From contig JAOWCC010001634.1 of the NCBI GenBank assembly GCA_030867875.1, positions 131,230,807-131,294,806 on the forward strand: a DNA stretch of 64,000 nucleotides, read 5' to 3'. Source of the DNA: Actinernus sp. WN-2022 (lineage: Eukaryota > Cnidaria > Anthozoa > Actiniaria > Actinernidae). The notes beneath the pieces are model-generated. The model was not told where the DNA came from, did no database searches, and was given only the letters and a program-made list of their open reading frames with translations. A program made the position numbers and the translations under genes. Of the stretch, positions 53,168-63,577 are shown in pieces; the first letter of the stretch is position 1, and each line of letters starts with the position of its first letter.

Positions 53168-56100
53168 CTGACGAGATCAATAACATTAACACCGGTCTAT
53201 GACGGGTTTTTGATCATGCGAGTTTCTTCAACCAGAAGTCTATTAAGTAAGGGTTAGTTACTCATCCAAAGGTGACTAAGTGATCTTGATGCCCGAGGAC
53301 GCAGCCCACTTTAATCATGCACTGAGGAACGAGTAACTAGCCATCTTAGTTCATTGTTAGGAAGGTTAGCTAATCATCTTCATCCCTGGTGCATGAAGAG
53401 AAGTATAAAAAAATTGAGAGCTCTCGTTTACTTACCGACGAGTGTTCACGCTCTTGTATGGCTGTATCAAGGATCTGTTTGCTTAGTTTCTTCAATGAAG
53501 GGGTCTTACTCTGTGAACACAAGTGATTTCTGTTAACCAACAGATGTCACTTTGTCATATGTCTGTCTATTATACAATGTAACTACACAGATGACATCAC
53601 AACGTGAAGAGAACAAAGAAGTAGATCACGAGCATGTGCATGTCTGTCTATTATACAATGTAACTACACAGATGACATCACAACGTGAAGAGAACAAAGA
53701 AGTAGATCACGAGCATGTGCATGTCTGTCTATTATACAATGTAACTACACAGATGACATCACAACGTGAAGAGAACAAAGAAGTAGATCACGAGCATGTG
53801 CATGTCTGTCTATTATACAATGTAGCTACACAGATGACATCACAACGTGAAGACAACAAAGTGGGTCACGAGAGGTAGTCGAGTGGGGTAACTCTTAGCA
53901 AAATAGAGCGCACACATGACCTTGTGACATCTGTACTCTAATAGATCATGGCTGTCGACCAATCAGAGCGCGAGTTTCGCCCTGTTTATTGTTATAATAA
54001 AGTGTTGAACTATAATAATGATATGTGATAATACCACATAACGTGAATTAGTAGATTATATGGTGGTCATGTTGGTAGATATTGAACATACATAATATAC
54101 CTCATTAGCTACCTCTGTTTTTACCAACCATGGCAGCTACGCTTTTATGATTTTACTTGCTTACGAATGATTGCAACTCAACGATGAAAAATATGTGCGC
54201 GTTTGCCATTCTATTATCTTTACTAAAAAAAAACTTGGGGCGCATTCGATTAACCGTATTCCAGAATAAGAGTAGAGGGAATAGTCTCTGAAAATTACTG
54301 GTTCAGACACTTTTTGCACTGTAAGCTACAAACTCTTGCTGACATGATATGCAGGATTAGTATTATAGTGGCTTAAAATATCCCGGTATTGGGAATTTGA
54401 ACGGTCAATCGATGCTAATCGACAGCAATACTTTTTGTTCCAATACGATATGTGGTCCGCGGATCCAATTCAATTCAATCCAATCCTAATTTTCCAAGGC
54501 AGCTTCCATTTAAACTCTAAATTGGCTTTTGCATCAAACAGTCACGTGCTGATATAATACTTCATTAACGAATGAATTGAGCTCGTGATTCCCATGGGAA
54601 TGGCGTTGCCATGGATGCTGAAGGGAATGCTATCTTTAAAAACGCTATTTTAGAAAGATCAACAATCGATTTGAGGTGGACAATAGCATTTACAAACAGG
54701 TTTTTCTAATAACACTACCGATCTCGTACAAGTGCCTTTAAATAAATGAAGTCACATTTTTTTGCCCGCCAGTACAACCACGTGATTGCATTCCTGCAAA
54801 AAAAAAAACATTAAAGTGCACCTAACCCCTTTTGCGATTTTTATACATATGAATCTTTGAAAGGTTTTGAGTACTTCTGCGAAGAAAGTTTTGGCTTACA
54901 GAGAATATTCTGTGTTCTAGGCTTAAATTTGACCTTTCCTGACCCATGACCGCGTAAGAAAAAAGCCTGGGTCGATTCTGGATCTTACGTCACCTCATTA
55001 ATGCATTATTCTCCATGGCTCCTTTCCATCACAACAATATCGATATATAGAGAATATACAGTCTCTGAGTTGTTAGTAAAGAAAACAGTTATTTTAGACA
55101 AAATGCTAAACATTTATTCAACTTATGCAAAGTCGAATGAATTAGATGACGTAAGATCCAGAATCGACCCAGGCTTTTTCTTACGCGGTCATGGGTCAGG
55201 AAAGGTCAAATTTTCACAATTTCAAACAAGCCTAGAACATAAAGTATTCTTTGTAAGCCAAACATTTCTTCGCAGAAGTACTCACAACCTTTCAAAGATT
55301 CATATGTATAAAAATCGAAAAAGGGGTTAGGTGCACTTTAATATAAATATAATGTTGACTTTGATTCAACTCATTTGATCCACCCAACCAAGATCGCATA
55401 CTCTTATGCTTGCCCTTAACTACAACAGAGTTCTGTTTATGTAAAAATACAATTAGGCATGTCCGCCATGTTGACAAAACACAAAAAATACACGAACGTG
55501 CCTGTACATAGCCTGCTGTGCAGACGTATTTAATTACAGTCTGCTTACCCGAGCGCTTAATTAGTTTCCAATATGCACACCTCATTGTGTTATGGACCAA
55601 TCAGATTTTACCTTCCATATCCTGAAAATTGACGTAATTTTTTCATTTAAAAGGAATTCAGACAATACATTTGCCATTGACCAATCATAGGAGAATGTTC
55701 ACTGGCGCGCCAATTCACTAAAATTCTAACAATGGCTTTGATTGGGCAGAAAAATAAAACAAACGTACTGACGTCGTGCTTGTATATTGGAAACTAATTA
55801 AGCGCTCGGGTAAGTAGACGTAATTCTTTTCTTCGAATTTATGAGAGTGAAAAAATACGTCTGCATAGCAGGTTAGCATGTACAAGCTGCTCTTAAACAT
55901 AATTTGAAATTTCCTTTCTGCAAAATACCCAGTTACCAGGGTCTGTGTACCTCTAGAAAGTGTGCCGCCCGAGTCTTCTTTCTGACAGAAAATGTCCCGG
56001 TAAGTTACAGTATTGTGCTCACATGGAATCGTGAGTTAACCTTAAAAGAGGAAAATGAAAAGGCACAGAGTTCGGTACGGTTACGCGAGATTAGCGAGTC

Positions 56101-59100
56101 GGATTACGGCTCGCCATATATCGTCCGTCTTATGAAGCTTAATTTACTTCCAATTTCATATTGGCTAGAATTAAAAGACCTTCTGTTCTTCTACAAATGT
56201 AGATTTGGTCGGGTTGAGCTCGACATCTCTCGCTTTGTCTCTATTTCCTCTAGTGCTACAATCACAGACATAATTGTCGACACTCAACAACATAGTTATG
56301 TACCGATCAATTCGAAACATCAACATCTCTCCCCCCCCCCCCCCGGGAAACCCCCGGGCATTTGAATTTTTGGAGTTTGGATTGTTCAAATTCCCATCCC
56401 CCGGGCCAAAAATGTTGTTCAAATGCCCTACCCCATCGTCGTATTAGGCGATCAAATGCCCCTACCCCTGGGACTTAGTATTAGTTGTGACACCACATTT
56501 TGTTTTTAACAAATGTACATTTATATTTTAATACCTTACCTTTGTTTTTAAGCCAGTCGCTTACAAAATCAGAATTTTGTCCTTTTTTGTCGTCTAGAGT
56601 GACCTACGAAGCCCTGTAAGGGCCATCCACAAACACAAATGTTATGAAAGAATATCGCGCCATACTGCTTTACTATCGCGCGATGAAGTGTTACTGTCGA
56701 TTTAACGCGCGATACTGTTTTATTATCACGCGATAATGTTTAGTATCGCGCAATAATATGTTGTTTTAAAATACGTTCATTACTTAGCTAGACAACATGG
56801 CGGCGAACACGCTACGTGATCATGATAATGCTTTTCTCCTTTATATGTTTCTTTTACTTCCGACAACGAATTTGGCTTTACCCGAACACTTATCGGCGAT
56901 TCAAAATGATATTGAAAATAACAGGGATGCATTAGTCGAGAAATACTAGCCATCTAAATTTTAATCTGTGTCTCGCTACCGTCTTTCAACTCCTTCATCA
57001 AAGCGTATTTAACAGTTTCCTTGCTAATTTAATACCAGCGAATGTTTGTTCCTTCACAAGTGGTGCATTTGCCTGTAGCCTAGACAGCTCCCACTTCCCT
57101 GGAGTTCCATTTCTATGGCGTCAATTATTTCATCTGGACTACTGTAGTCCTTTCTCCTTCGTAAATTGTTTATTCTCAGAACACGTTTAAGCTGGCGAAG
57201 ACTCATCTTGCATGATGGCGTTATAAATTAAAAGAAAAGCGAGGATTTCCATATAATTCAAGCCTAGATTAAAGTACTCAGTCGACTAATGCATCCCTGT
57301 TATTTCAATAGCATTTTGAATCGCCAAATTCGTTGTTGGACATAAGTGAAACATATAAAGGAAAAGAGCATTACCACGTAGTGTGTTCGCCGCCATGTTG
57401 TCTTGCTAAGTAATGTACGTATTTTAAAATAACACATTATCGCGCGATATTAAAACGGTATCGCGCGATCGTAAAATGGTATCGCGCGATAGTAACACTT
57501 TATCGTGCGATAATAAAACAGCATCGCGCGATAGTAAAACGGTATCGCGCACGATAATAAAGCAGTATCACGCAATAGTCTTTCATAAAATATGTGTTTG
57601 TTGATGGCCCTTACAGGGCTCCGTAGTGGCCTCCCTGCTCCAATTCCGCCATGATTTCGATCGAGGAAACCACACAGCACATAACATGAAATCGAGATAA
57701 CTTGTTCAAATCCCCCCTCCCTTCCGGTGTCAAATTCCCCACCCCAAGGATATAGCTACCGATGTCAAATTCAATACTCCCCGGGCACGAAAACGAGTCA
57801 AATGCCCGGGGTTTCCCAAAAGGGGGGGGGGGATGTTGATGTTTCGAATTGATCGGTACATTATTATATGAGAAGAAGAAAATACTGGACACAAAGCTAA
57901 GACAGCTGAAGCTTTGCAAAGCCCCCCCTTTCAATGTTGGTAATGAATGAATTTCAAGTTGAATGGTCTCTAAAAGTGAGCAGTGTCCCAAGTCATTTTG
58001 TCTGTGGTCACTTCGATCGTCATTTGCTAACTTGCTTCAGCCAGGCCCTTCTCTAATTAGGAACTCATACTTCAACCGTATAGTTTTCCTTTGGAATGGC
58101 CTACCGTCTTACATCCGCAATTGTTCATCGCTACAAACCTTTAAATCTAAAATGTATACGCACTACTTCGCTAAACGGGACAGCACTTTTGACGTGGACC
58201 GCCGAAGGACTTGGAAAACGTACATGTATTGTTCAAAATGCCGCAGCTACAATAAAACTTCATGCTCATAATCGGCATATTCAAAGCCTGTTTTAATGTT
58301 TTAGTCGTCCTTGTATTTTTTCTAAGTGTTTGTAATGTTATGGGATGAACTTTATCTGGGCCTCTTGTCCTGTTGTTCTATTCGACAACTAGTCGGCAAG
58401 CTTGTACTGTAAATTGTTTTGATGTCTATATTTTTGTAGTGCGGTTTGTTTGTCATTGTAATACTGTGCTAAATACTAGTTGTAAAGATAATAAATATAA
58501 ATAAATAAAACCTTGACAAACTGAAGTAGAACGTGAATCGGACTTTTCTTGTTCACTGAAAATATATTAGAATTGATTTTACAATTGATATATTCGCTCA
58601 CGTGATTGGCTCGTTGCGTTTTTACTTGCTCCTGTGATTGGCTCGTTGCGTTTTTACTTGCTCCTGTGATTGGCTCGTTACAGTTTTACTTGCTCCTGTG
58701 ATTGGCTCGTTGCATTTTTACTTTCTCCTGTGATTGGCTCTGTAATAACTTAAATATGGCACTCAATCGAAAACCGCTCCAACAAACTGATAGTTATTTG
58801 TACTTGTCATACCTTGACAGTTTTGTGGAACGGTTTGTACTTGACAGTATCCCTAATATCCTTCCTTGGATGATCTAGAAACAGTACCTGAAGAAAATTG
58901 CCATAAAAAAGATTATACCAAGTTGTGATGGCAGAAGACTACCATGCCCAACCCATGCCAAGGACTAGCGGTCAATTTGCAATCTGATTGACTCTGCAGG
59001 CACCGTCTTGCGTTAAAGACAAAAATCAACTAGAAATTTATGCGTTTTTCACAGGTTTTTCTCTATAATAATAATAATAATATTTTGACAGGAAAGCTCT

Positions 59101-62100
59101 ACTCACAATTTGTGATTTTCAGGGAGGTCCTGTATTAAAAACATATATTTCACTAATATATGGAAAACAGAAAAGATAAAATAAAATAGAAATAGAACAA
59201 GGATTATTATGAAATTAAGTTATGTGCCAGTAAGATTTAAAAATTGATAATGTAGTTGATTGTATAACTTGTCTAATAGTGCATGGTAGGTAAACTTCTG
59301 TTGTCCCCAATTCCTACGTGCGAATGGTAAATGTAGATTGTGCTGATGGCAAAATCAACAAATCAAAATCAAAATCAACAGCTAGAAAGAACTGTAGCTT
59401 GGTTATGTTAAACAATTAGACTTCTCACTCTTGGTTTCTGCCGACTGTAATAGTTGACTCGGGTTTCGCTCTCACTAACTGTCAGCCGATAGAAGCCTCG
59501 AGCTCGCAGTTTAATTGCTAATTACGCAGTTTCGATTGTCAAGCACAAAGGTCTCAATATGAGGCTCTGGGGTAAATTGAATTTATTCTCTTCTCTGAGA
59601 AAAGAATACATTCAATTTATCCCAGAGCCTTATTAATATTGAAACCTTTGTATGTGATATAAGCAAAGCATCCAATAGGAGTACATGTACATGTATATTG
59701 AAAGTGGACCGAATTTACAATGGTCGCCTAATTTGCACAATTTCGAAGAGAAATCTGTAGAGGAAAACTAATGTTACCACATAAAAAAATCATATTTAAA
59801 CTAGTAATTTTGTTCAGTTATAAAGCAATGTAGAGAATTGCTGTTGAGTTACATGTACATGTATAGGCATTTCAAATGCAGAAAAAAATATGAAAAGGCC
59901 TCTATTGTTTTTCTCATACAAACTCATGTATTAGTCTCTTAATTTGAAATGGCTGTAACGTCATTGCTTTCTAAGTTACAGCACTGCAATTTCACAAGAT
60001 CTACTCTTTCACATGGTAATGAGTGGCTGTTGTGCGAGGAGACAATCCCCTACTCTTTCACGAAATACAGTACTGTAGCACAGCAGGTTCTTTCACGTCC
60101 CCCTCCTATTGATTAGAAGAAGGAGACAAGGCCAACAGCTTATACGTCCCTCCCAAGGACCCTCTAGACCGTGCTCTCCCAACTGAGCTATAAACCAGTG
60201 AGGCTGTAATAAGGCCTATGACAAACTCATTCCACTCATTCATACATACATGCAAATCGTTCTTGAGTGCATGACCTATCAGAATACGTCCCTGAAGAAT
60301 GTCTGAAACTTCTTTCTGAACAGTCTTAAAGTCTGAGGCTGAAAGATATAAACAATCAGACAAAAGAATGTGCATACTGTACATGTAAATATACCATTAG
60401 CCAGAAATACAACCATTCTCGCTGTCTTGTTACAGGGATACAATCCTAGAGTGACTACTTTGCATAAACTTAGTTTCAGTCGCAAAATGGGCTGAGTCCT
60501 TTCGTTTCTCCAGCGCTCTTCCATCTTCACAAGCACCCTTCCATTTTCCTTTTCCATACTACAGCTCTTCCCCCTTTCATTATTTTGAACACCATTTATT
60601 TTTTTCTATAAAGCAGTAGCACCCTTCCATTTTTCTAGTGCCCTAAAAGATCTACATGTACAGGAGCCTATTACCAGGAGCGTCAATCTCCCATACTAGG
60701 TCTGTGAGTCGACATATGACTGGATTGAGCTATACAGTGTATTTAGAACAGATCTCACAGGAGTTCTCGTGCCCACACTTTGAGAATCCAATCAAACCAT
60801 AGTCAAGACAATACAGTGTTAGTAAATCACCTTGAACAACAATAGATCATTCTCAATCTCGATAATTACGGCAAGTGTGAACGGATCGCAGTGTAGTCAC
60901 ACAACAGTTACCCAAGAAACATGTTCTAAAAATAGCTCAATCCGGTCATATGCTGACTCACGGATATAGTATATATGGACGCTCCTGGTAAATTGGCTCC
61001 TGACATGTAATAACAATACTGACTGAAACCAGCCTGTGAACAGGCTCTCTTGGGGGAGGAGGCCGGGGAGAGGAGAACTGGGGAGGGGAAGGGAAGAGGG
61101 TGAGAGCCTGTGAGACCAGCTTGAGAAACAACATTTGCACTGATACCAGAATATATTATCACCTCTGATTGGTCAGATTCAATGTACTGATTGACAGCCA
61201 TCAGGCATCAGCAAAATCAGCATACATGTATGTGTATTAACACGGGGCACGAGCCCAACATAACGTTTGTAGCTTGTACCGAAGTTTATGGAAATGAAAA
61301 ACATGCATAAAAAAAATATTTGAACGCAAGTTGCTTTTTGAGAGCCACATCTTATTTACCTTTTTTAACATTTATTTATCTTTTTTTTTTCACCCTCTTG
61401 TAAATTTATGGATGCAATACATGTATATATTGTACATGTACCTACAAAATGTACATGTATCTAGCATTTGAAAATCACAAGTTTCAAAGAGTATAACTAA
61501 ACTCCTTACCAGAGAATGACCAATAATGTTGTACTTCAGGATTATTTCCTCTTTTAATGAAGCACAGAAAACCCAATTCTCTCAAGGTATTGGATGAATT
61601 AAAGTAAGCTTAGTACATAATGTAAAGCCAAATTTGAAAGTGCTCATACACTCACCACTCCTGAGATCAGATGGCCTTACTCCACTGATGGCAGTCCTGT
61701 AGTCAATCACTTTCTCTTGTGGAGCCACAAACTTGTCATACACTACCCGTCCATGGGAATTGACAATAGATACTCTGGCTAACATGTGTTTCTTGCCCTC
61801 CAAACCAATACCAACGAACTCACAGTCCATGGCAATCTTTTTTGTTAGGCTGGAATTTAACAAAATTGCAAGACATTAGTTTATATAATATTGATGGATG
61901 GATATCTCCCAGTGCAATACCTTTTTGTTCCCAGCTGGCACTGCTATTAACACATATATGGATACCCTTCATATCATCCCAGTGTGAAACCTTTCTGTTC
62001 CCTTGCACTGCTACATCGTATTAACACATACCCTTCATATCCTCCCAGTGTAAGATCTTTATGTTCCCTTAATTGCACCGCTACATGTATTAATAATGTT

Positions 62101-62259
62101 AACACTGCATACCCTTCATATCCTCCCAATGTAAGATCTTTATGTTCCCTTGCTCTGCTATTCCCTGTGGTATTTTCATGTTGTATTTGGCTGGCATGTC
62201 TTGCTACTGTCTTTTCTATGTCCTCTGGATCAACATCATCAAACCATATTTCGTCAGAA
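53042..62259 (-). CDS. REXO4: REXO4-type RNA exonuclease, 5'-incomplete, six exons
   Basis: Minus-strand exons 62259-62113, 61849-61656, 60332-60250, 58887-58813, 53510-53436 and 53167-53042 join in phase and end in TGA. The protein starts within an acidic segment (IWFDDVDPEDIEKTVARHAS), then the exonuclease core: ExoI MDCEFVGIG, then ARVSIVNSHGRVVYDKFV, TAISGVRPSDL, ExoII GRILIGHALKNDLH, VLFLDHPRKDIRDTVKYKPF, and ExoIII EHSSVEDAQAAMRLY. All four acidic residues and the His of the DEDDh fold are present. Animal REXO4 is a nucleolar 3'-5' exonuclease linked to rRNA processing. The basic N-terminal region expected in the family was not found; it should lie upstream of 62259. Introns are up to 5.3 kb and full of MITEs. 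Confidence 0.9.
53436..53510 (-). CDS. REXO4: REXO4 exon: loop before ExoIII
   Basis: Acceptor TTGTGTTCACAG; exactly 25 codons, SKTPSLKKLSKQILDTAIQE then REHSS; donor GTAAGT. Provides the catalytic His of the DEDDh motif. Confidence 0.85.
53545..53880 (+). repeat. 81-bp tandem repeat, about four units, open on the plus strand
   Basis: The unit includes TGTCTATTATACAATGTAAC, TACACAGATGACATCACAAC and GATCACGAGCATGTGCA. Because 81 is divisible by three, the plus strand stays open for 108 codons with a 27-residue repeat (CLLYNVTTQMTSQREENKEV). It lies antisense in an REXO4 intron and starts about 35 bases beyond an exon. No evidence that it is translated. Confidence 0.85.
53881..54814. other. 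Intronic DNA, nothing recognised
   Basis: Part of the 5.3-kb REXO4 intron. No exon or element with clear ends found. Confidence 0.4.
54815..55337. mobile_element. 523-bp palindromic element flanked by TTAA
   Basis: AGTGCACCTAACCCCTTTT at the left pairs with AAAAAGGGGTTAGGTGCACT at the right, with arms of about 190 bases (GACGTAAGATCCAGAATCGA against its complement). TTAA lies at 54811-54814 and 55338-55341. Open frames across it are not genes. Confidence 0.85.
55509..55875. mobile_element. 367-bp TIR element with imperfect 9-bp target duplication
   Basis: TAGCCTGCTGTGCAGACGTA pairs with TACGTCTGCATAGCAGGTTA, and GAGCGCTTAATTAGTTTCCA with TGGAAACTAATTAAGCGCTC. Flanks GCCTGTACA and GCATGTACA differ by one base. 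Ends resemble the 45678 element (TAGCCTGC), suggesting one mobiliser. Confidence 0.8.
56607..57640. mobile_element. Foldback element with TATCGCGCGATA repeats
   Basis: AGCCCTGTAAGGGCCATC at 56609 pairs with GATGGCCCTTACAGGGCT ending 57622. Each arm carries several TATCGCGCGATA-like palindromes spaced by about 17 bases, then inverted unique sequence (CAACATGGCGGCGAACAC against GTGTTCGCCGCCATGTTG). The centre holds a fragment of a transposase-like frame. Confidence 0.8.
57054..57206 (-). pseudogene. N-terminal fragment of an integrase-core-type transposase
   Basis: The 50-codon minus frame begins MSLRQLKRVLRINNLRRR and ends GSGSCLGYRQMHHL before a stop. The pattern (helix-turn-helix-like start, then S-P-x-E-I...ELxGSGxxLGYRxMH) recalls the region before the DDE core in eukaryotic integrase-like transposases (IS3EU/Ginger-like families). 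The catalytic core is absent. Assignment rests on recollection of the pattern and needs a database search. Confidence 0.5.
58590..58745. repeat. 32-bp tandem repeat containing inverted CCAAT boxes
   Basis: CTCCTGTGATTGGCTCGTTG plus CGTTTTTACTTG recurs about five times. The same phrase appears once or twice, diverged, at 51590-51630. Each unit contains ATTGG. Confidence 0.85.
58813..58887 (-). CDS. REXO4: REXO4 exon: DHP segment
   Basis: Acceptor TTTTCTTCAG; exactly 25 codons, VLFLDHPRKDIRDTVKYKPF then HKTVK; donor GTATGA. The segment corresponds to the LDHPKxxIRDTxxYKPF block of REXO4. Confidence 0.9.
59050..59540. other. Intronic DNA with (TAA)n
   Basis: A short (TAA)n run lies at about 59066-59082. 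Nothing else recognised in this part of the REXO4 intron. Confidence 0.4.
59544..59660. repeat. Hairpin element
   Basis: AAAGGTCTCAATATGAGGCT with GGGGTAAATTGAATTTATTC pairs with GAATACATTCAATTTATCCC and AGCCTTATTAATATTGAAAC over a short loop. No target duplication resolved. Confidence 0.7.
60110..60200 (-). mobile_element. tRNA-like SINE head fragment
   Basis: On the minus strand TTATAGCTCAGTTGGGAGAG resembles the 5' third of a tRNA with its A-box (TAGCTCAGTTGG). No B-box or acceptor stem follows, so it is a SINE fragment, not a tRNA gene. Confidence 0.55.
60250..60332 (-). CDS. REXO4: REXO4 exon: ExoII motif
   Basis: Acceptor TTTCAGCCTCAG; DFKTVQKEVSDILQGRILIG then HALKNDLH; donor GTATGT. 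The Asp of NDL is the third catalytic acid. Confidence 0.9.
60661..61002. mobile_element. 342-bp TIR element with 7-bp target duplication (copy 2)
   Basis: Same ends as the copy at 16934 and the same length, in reverse orientation. ACATGTA flanks it exactly (60654-60660 and 61003-61009). It lies in the REXO4 intron. Confidence 0.85.
61656..61849 (-). CDS. REXO4: REXO4 exon: ExoI motif
   Basis: Acceptor AAATTCCAG; 194 bases encoding KKIAMDCEFVGIGLEGKKHM to SGVRPSDLRSG; donor GTGAGT. MDCEFVG supplies the first two catalytic acids. Confidence 0.9.
61900..62165. repeat. Tandem copies of the REXO4 exon 3' end and donor
   Basis: The block CCCTTCATATCCTCCCAGTG with TTTATGTTCCCTT recurs at about 61967, 62034 and in the exon itself at 62113; a more diverged piece is near 61900. 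On the minus strand each recurrence carries GGATATGAAGG|GTATG, a possible donor. Confidence 0.8.
62113..62259 (-). CDS. REXO4: REXO4 exon: pre-catalytic segment
   Basis: Acceptor TTTTTTTAG, then SDEIWFDDVDPEDIEKTVAR and on to DLTLGGYEG; donor GTATGC, phase 2. The motif IWFDDVDPxDIE is characteristic of REXO4. Partial copies of this exon's 3' end with its donor are repeated downstream. Confidence 0.85.
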
Positions 62260-62459
62260 CTAAAAAAAGTAGGATCACAGTCAAGGTTTTATTAGTAATT
62301 TCATATTATTTGAAGTTAAAAACCGATACATATCATATATATATATTTAATAATATTTTTAAAGAATGATGAAGACTCATCTGTACAGGTGAATGTAATT
62401 CTCGAATGAAATTAAAACTTTTGAGACTGTACAAAAAATTTTGAAACATTAAACCTTAA

Positions 62460-63573
62460 AGACCCTGTGTCCGAGCCCATGGTGCTTTGCGTGCGCAAAT
62501 CACTTCCGTAGGCTACGAAAATCCGAAAGATCGTTGTTGTTGTTATGTGACTCTCGAATCTTTCGAAATCCAGCCCTAGTTTGGGCCATCGTGTAATTAT
62601 TCATAGGTATATATGCTTAACTGACTTTCTTTTATCTTAACTTTTGAATATATTCTTTTTTAAATGAAACTTTAGTTCGAATATTTCTTCGAATGGCGAT
62701 AAGAGGAATTCCGGAGAAAGGACCGAGACAGCGAGGCGAAGCGACTCGAAAATAATCGTTCAGCAGTCCACATTTTACTTTCTCTAGATCTACAAGAGAA
62801 CACTTGTGGTTCAAAAGGATTACTACGTGAGTTTCCCGGGGATTTGCTGCACTAATGGACCGGCGGGCTTCGTTGGAAATACAAAGCACAAAGCATGCAA
62901 CCACTTCTGGCATCAAGATCATTCGTAATTATAATTTCGCATGGCTAAGCTCCACTGAGGTGTTACGACGTATCTGTATATGTTTTGCATTTTTATTAGC
63001 AGAGAAAGCAATGTCCTTAACCTTTTTTTTCATCCTCCAGTAGGTCCAGAAAGTCTTGCTACCAAAACTACGATCGCGGGTCAAAGTCCAAACTGCCGAG
63101 TTCAGCTGTTACTTCGCTGTGAGTTTGACTCGAGTGCGAGTTCTAGTCGACATTTCATTTTACACTCAAAATATATCATTCGCAAGGAAAGTAGAGATCT
63201 TCAAATACAGCTAAGCAATACTGGAAACATGAAAACAAGGTAGCAAGAGTATGTGTTTGCTTGTAGAGTTGTGAAAAGTCGCACTCGTTAACCTAATTAG
63301 AATCTAAAGACAGAACAACTGGCTTCCTGCCGAGTACTGTTAAAATCATATTCGAAGCATCTGGAGAAAATTCGTGGGCTCGATTGGGTTTCTAATCCGG
63401 TAGAAATTATGAAATTCGTTATCCAAAGTGTATGTGTACTTCTTTTATGAAACTTATAAACAATCGAGAGCATTTTAGTTCGCCTAAAAGTTGGCCTTTA
63501 ATTTATGCGGCCGTTGATAAACAAACTAATCATAACATTGGCGCAAAGCACCATGGGCTCGGACACAGGGTCT
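62460..63573. mobile_element. 1114-bp TIR element flanked by TTAA
   Basis: AGACCCTGTGTCCGAGCCCA pairs with TGGGCTCGGACACAGGGTCT (63554-63573), and pairing continues through ATGGTGCTTTGCG. TTAA lies at 62456-62459 and 63574-63577. Frames inside show no transposase, so it is non-autonomous, piggyBac- or Kolobok-like by target. It may separate REXO4 from its first exon. Confidence 0.8.
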
Positions 63574-63577
63574 TTAA

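Larger units (their letters stand above)
56299..57860. mobile_element. 1562-bp composite element of the GGGGCATTTG family
   Basis: TGTACCGATCAATTCGAAAC pairs with GTTTCGAATTGATCGGTACA; TTA flanks both ends (56296-56298, 57861-57863). Long C and G runs and GGCATTTGAA/TTCAAATGCC iterations follow inward. A separate foldback element occupies its centre. Confidence 0.85.
55960..58505 (+). mobile_element. 3' part of a non-LTR retrotransposon, split by a TIR element
   Basis: Left of the insertion the frame reads ESDYGSPYIVRLMKLNLLPI, SYWLELKDLLFFYKCRFGRV; right of it, GPSLIRNSYFNRIVFLWNGL then PSYIRNCSSLQTFKSKM. These are the consecutive C-terminal blocks of CR1-like ORF2. The element ends AATAAATATAAATAAATAAA. 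The 1562-bp insertion lies at 56299-57860. Confidence 0.75.

Noticed and set aside
55001..55600. Two ~100-codon frames
   Set aside because: They lie across the TTAA-flanked palindromic element and adjacent intron; no motifs.
60150..60200. tRNA gene
   Set aside because: Only the 5' third resembles a tRNA; there is no anticodon arm, B-box or acceptor pairing.
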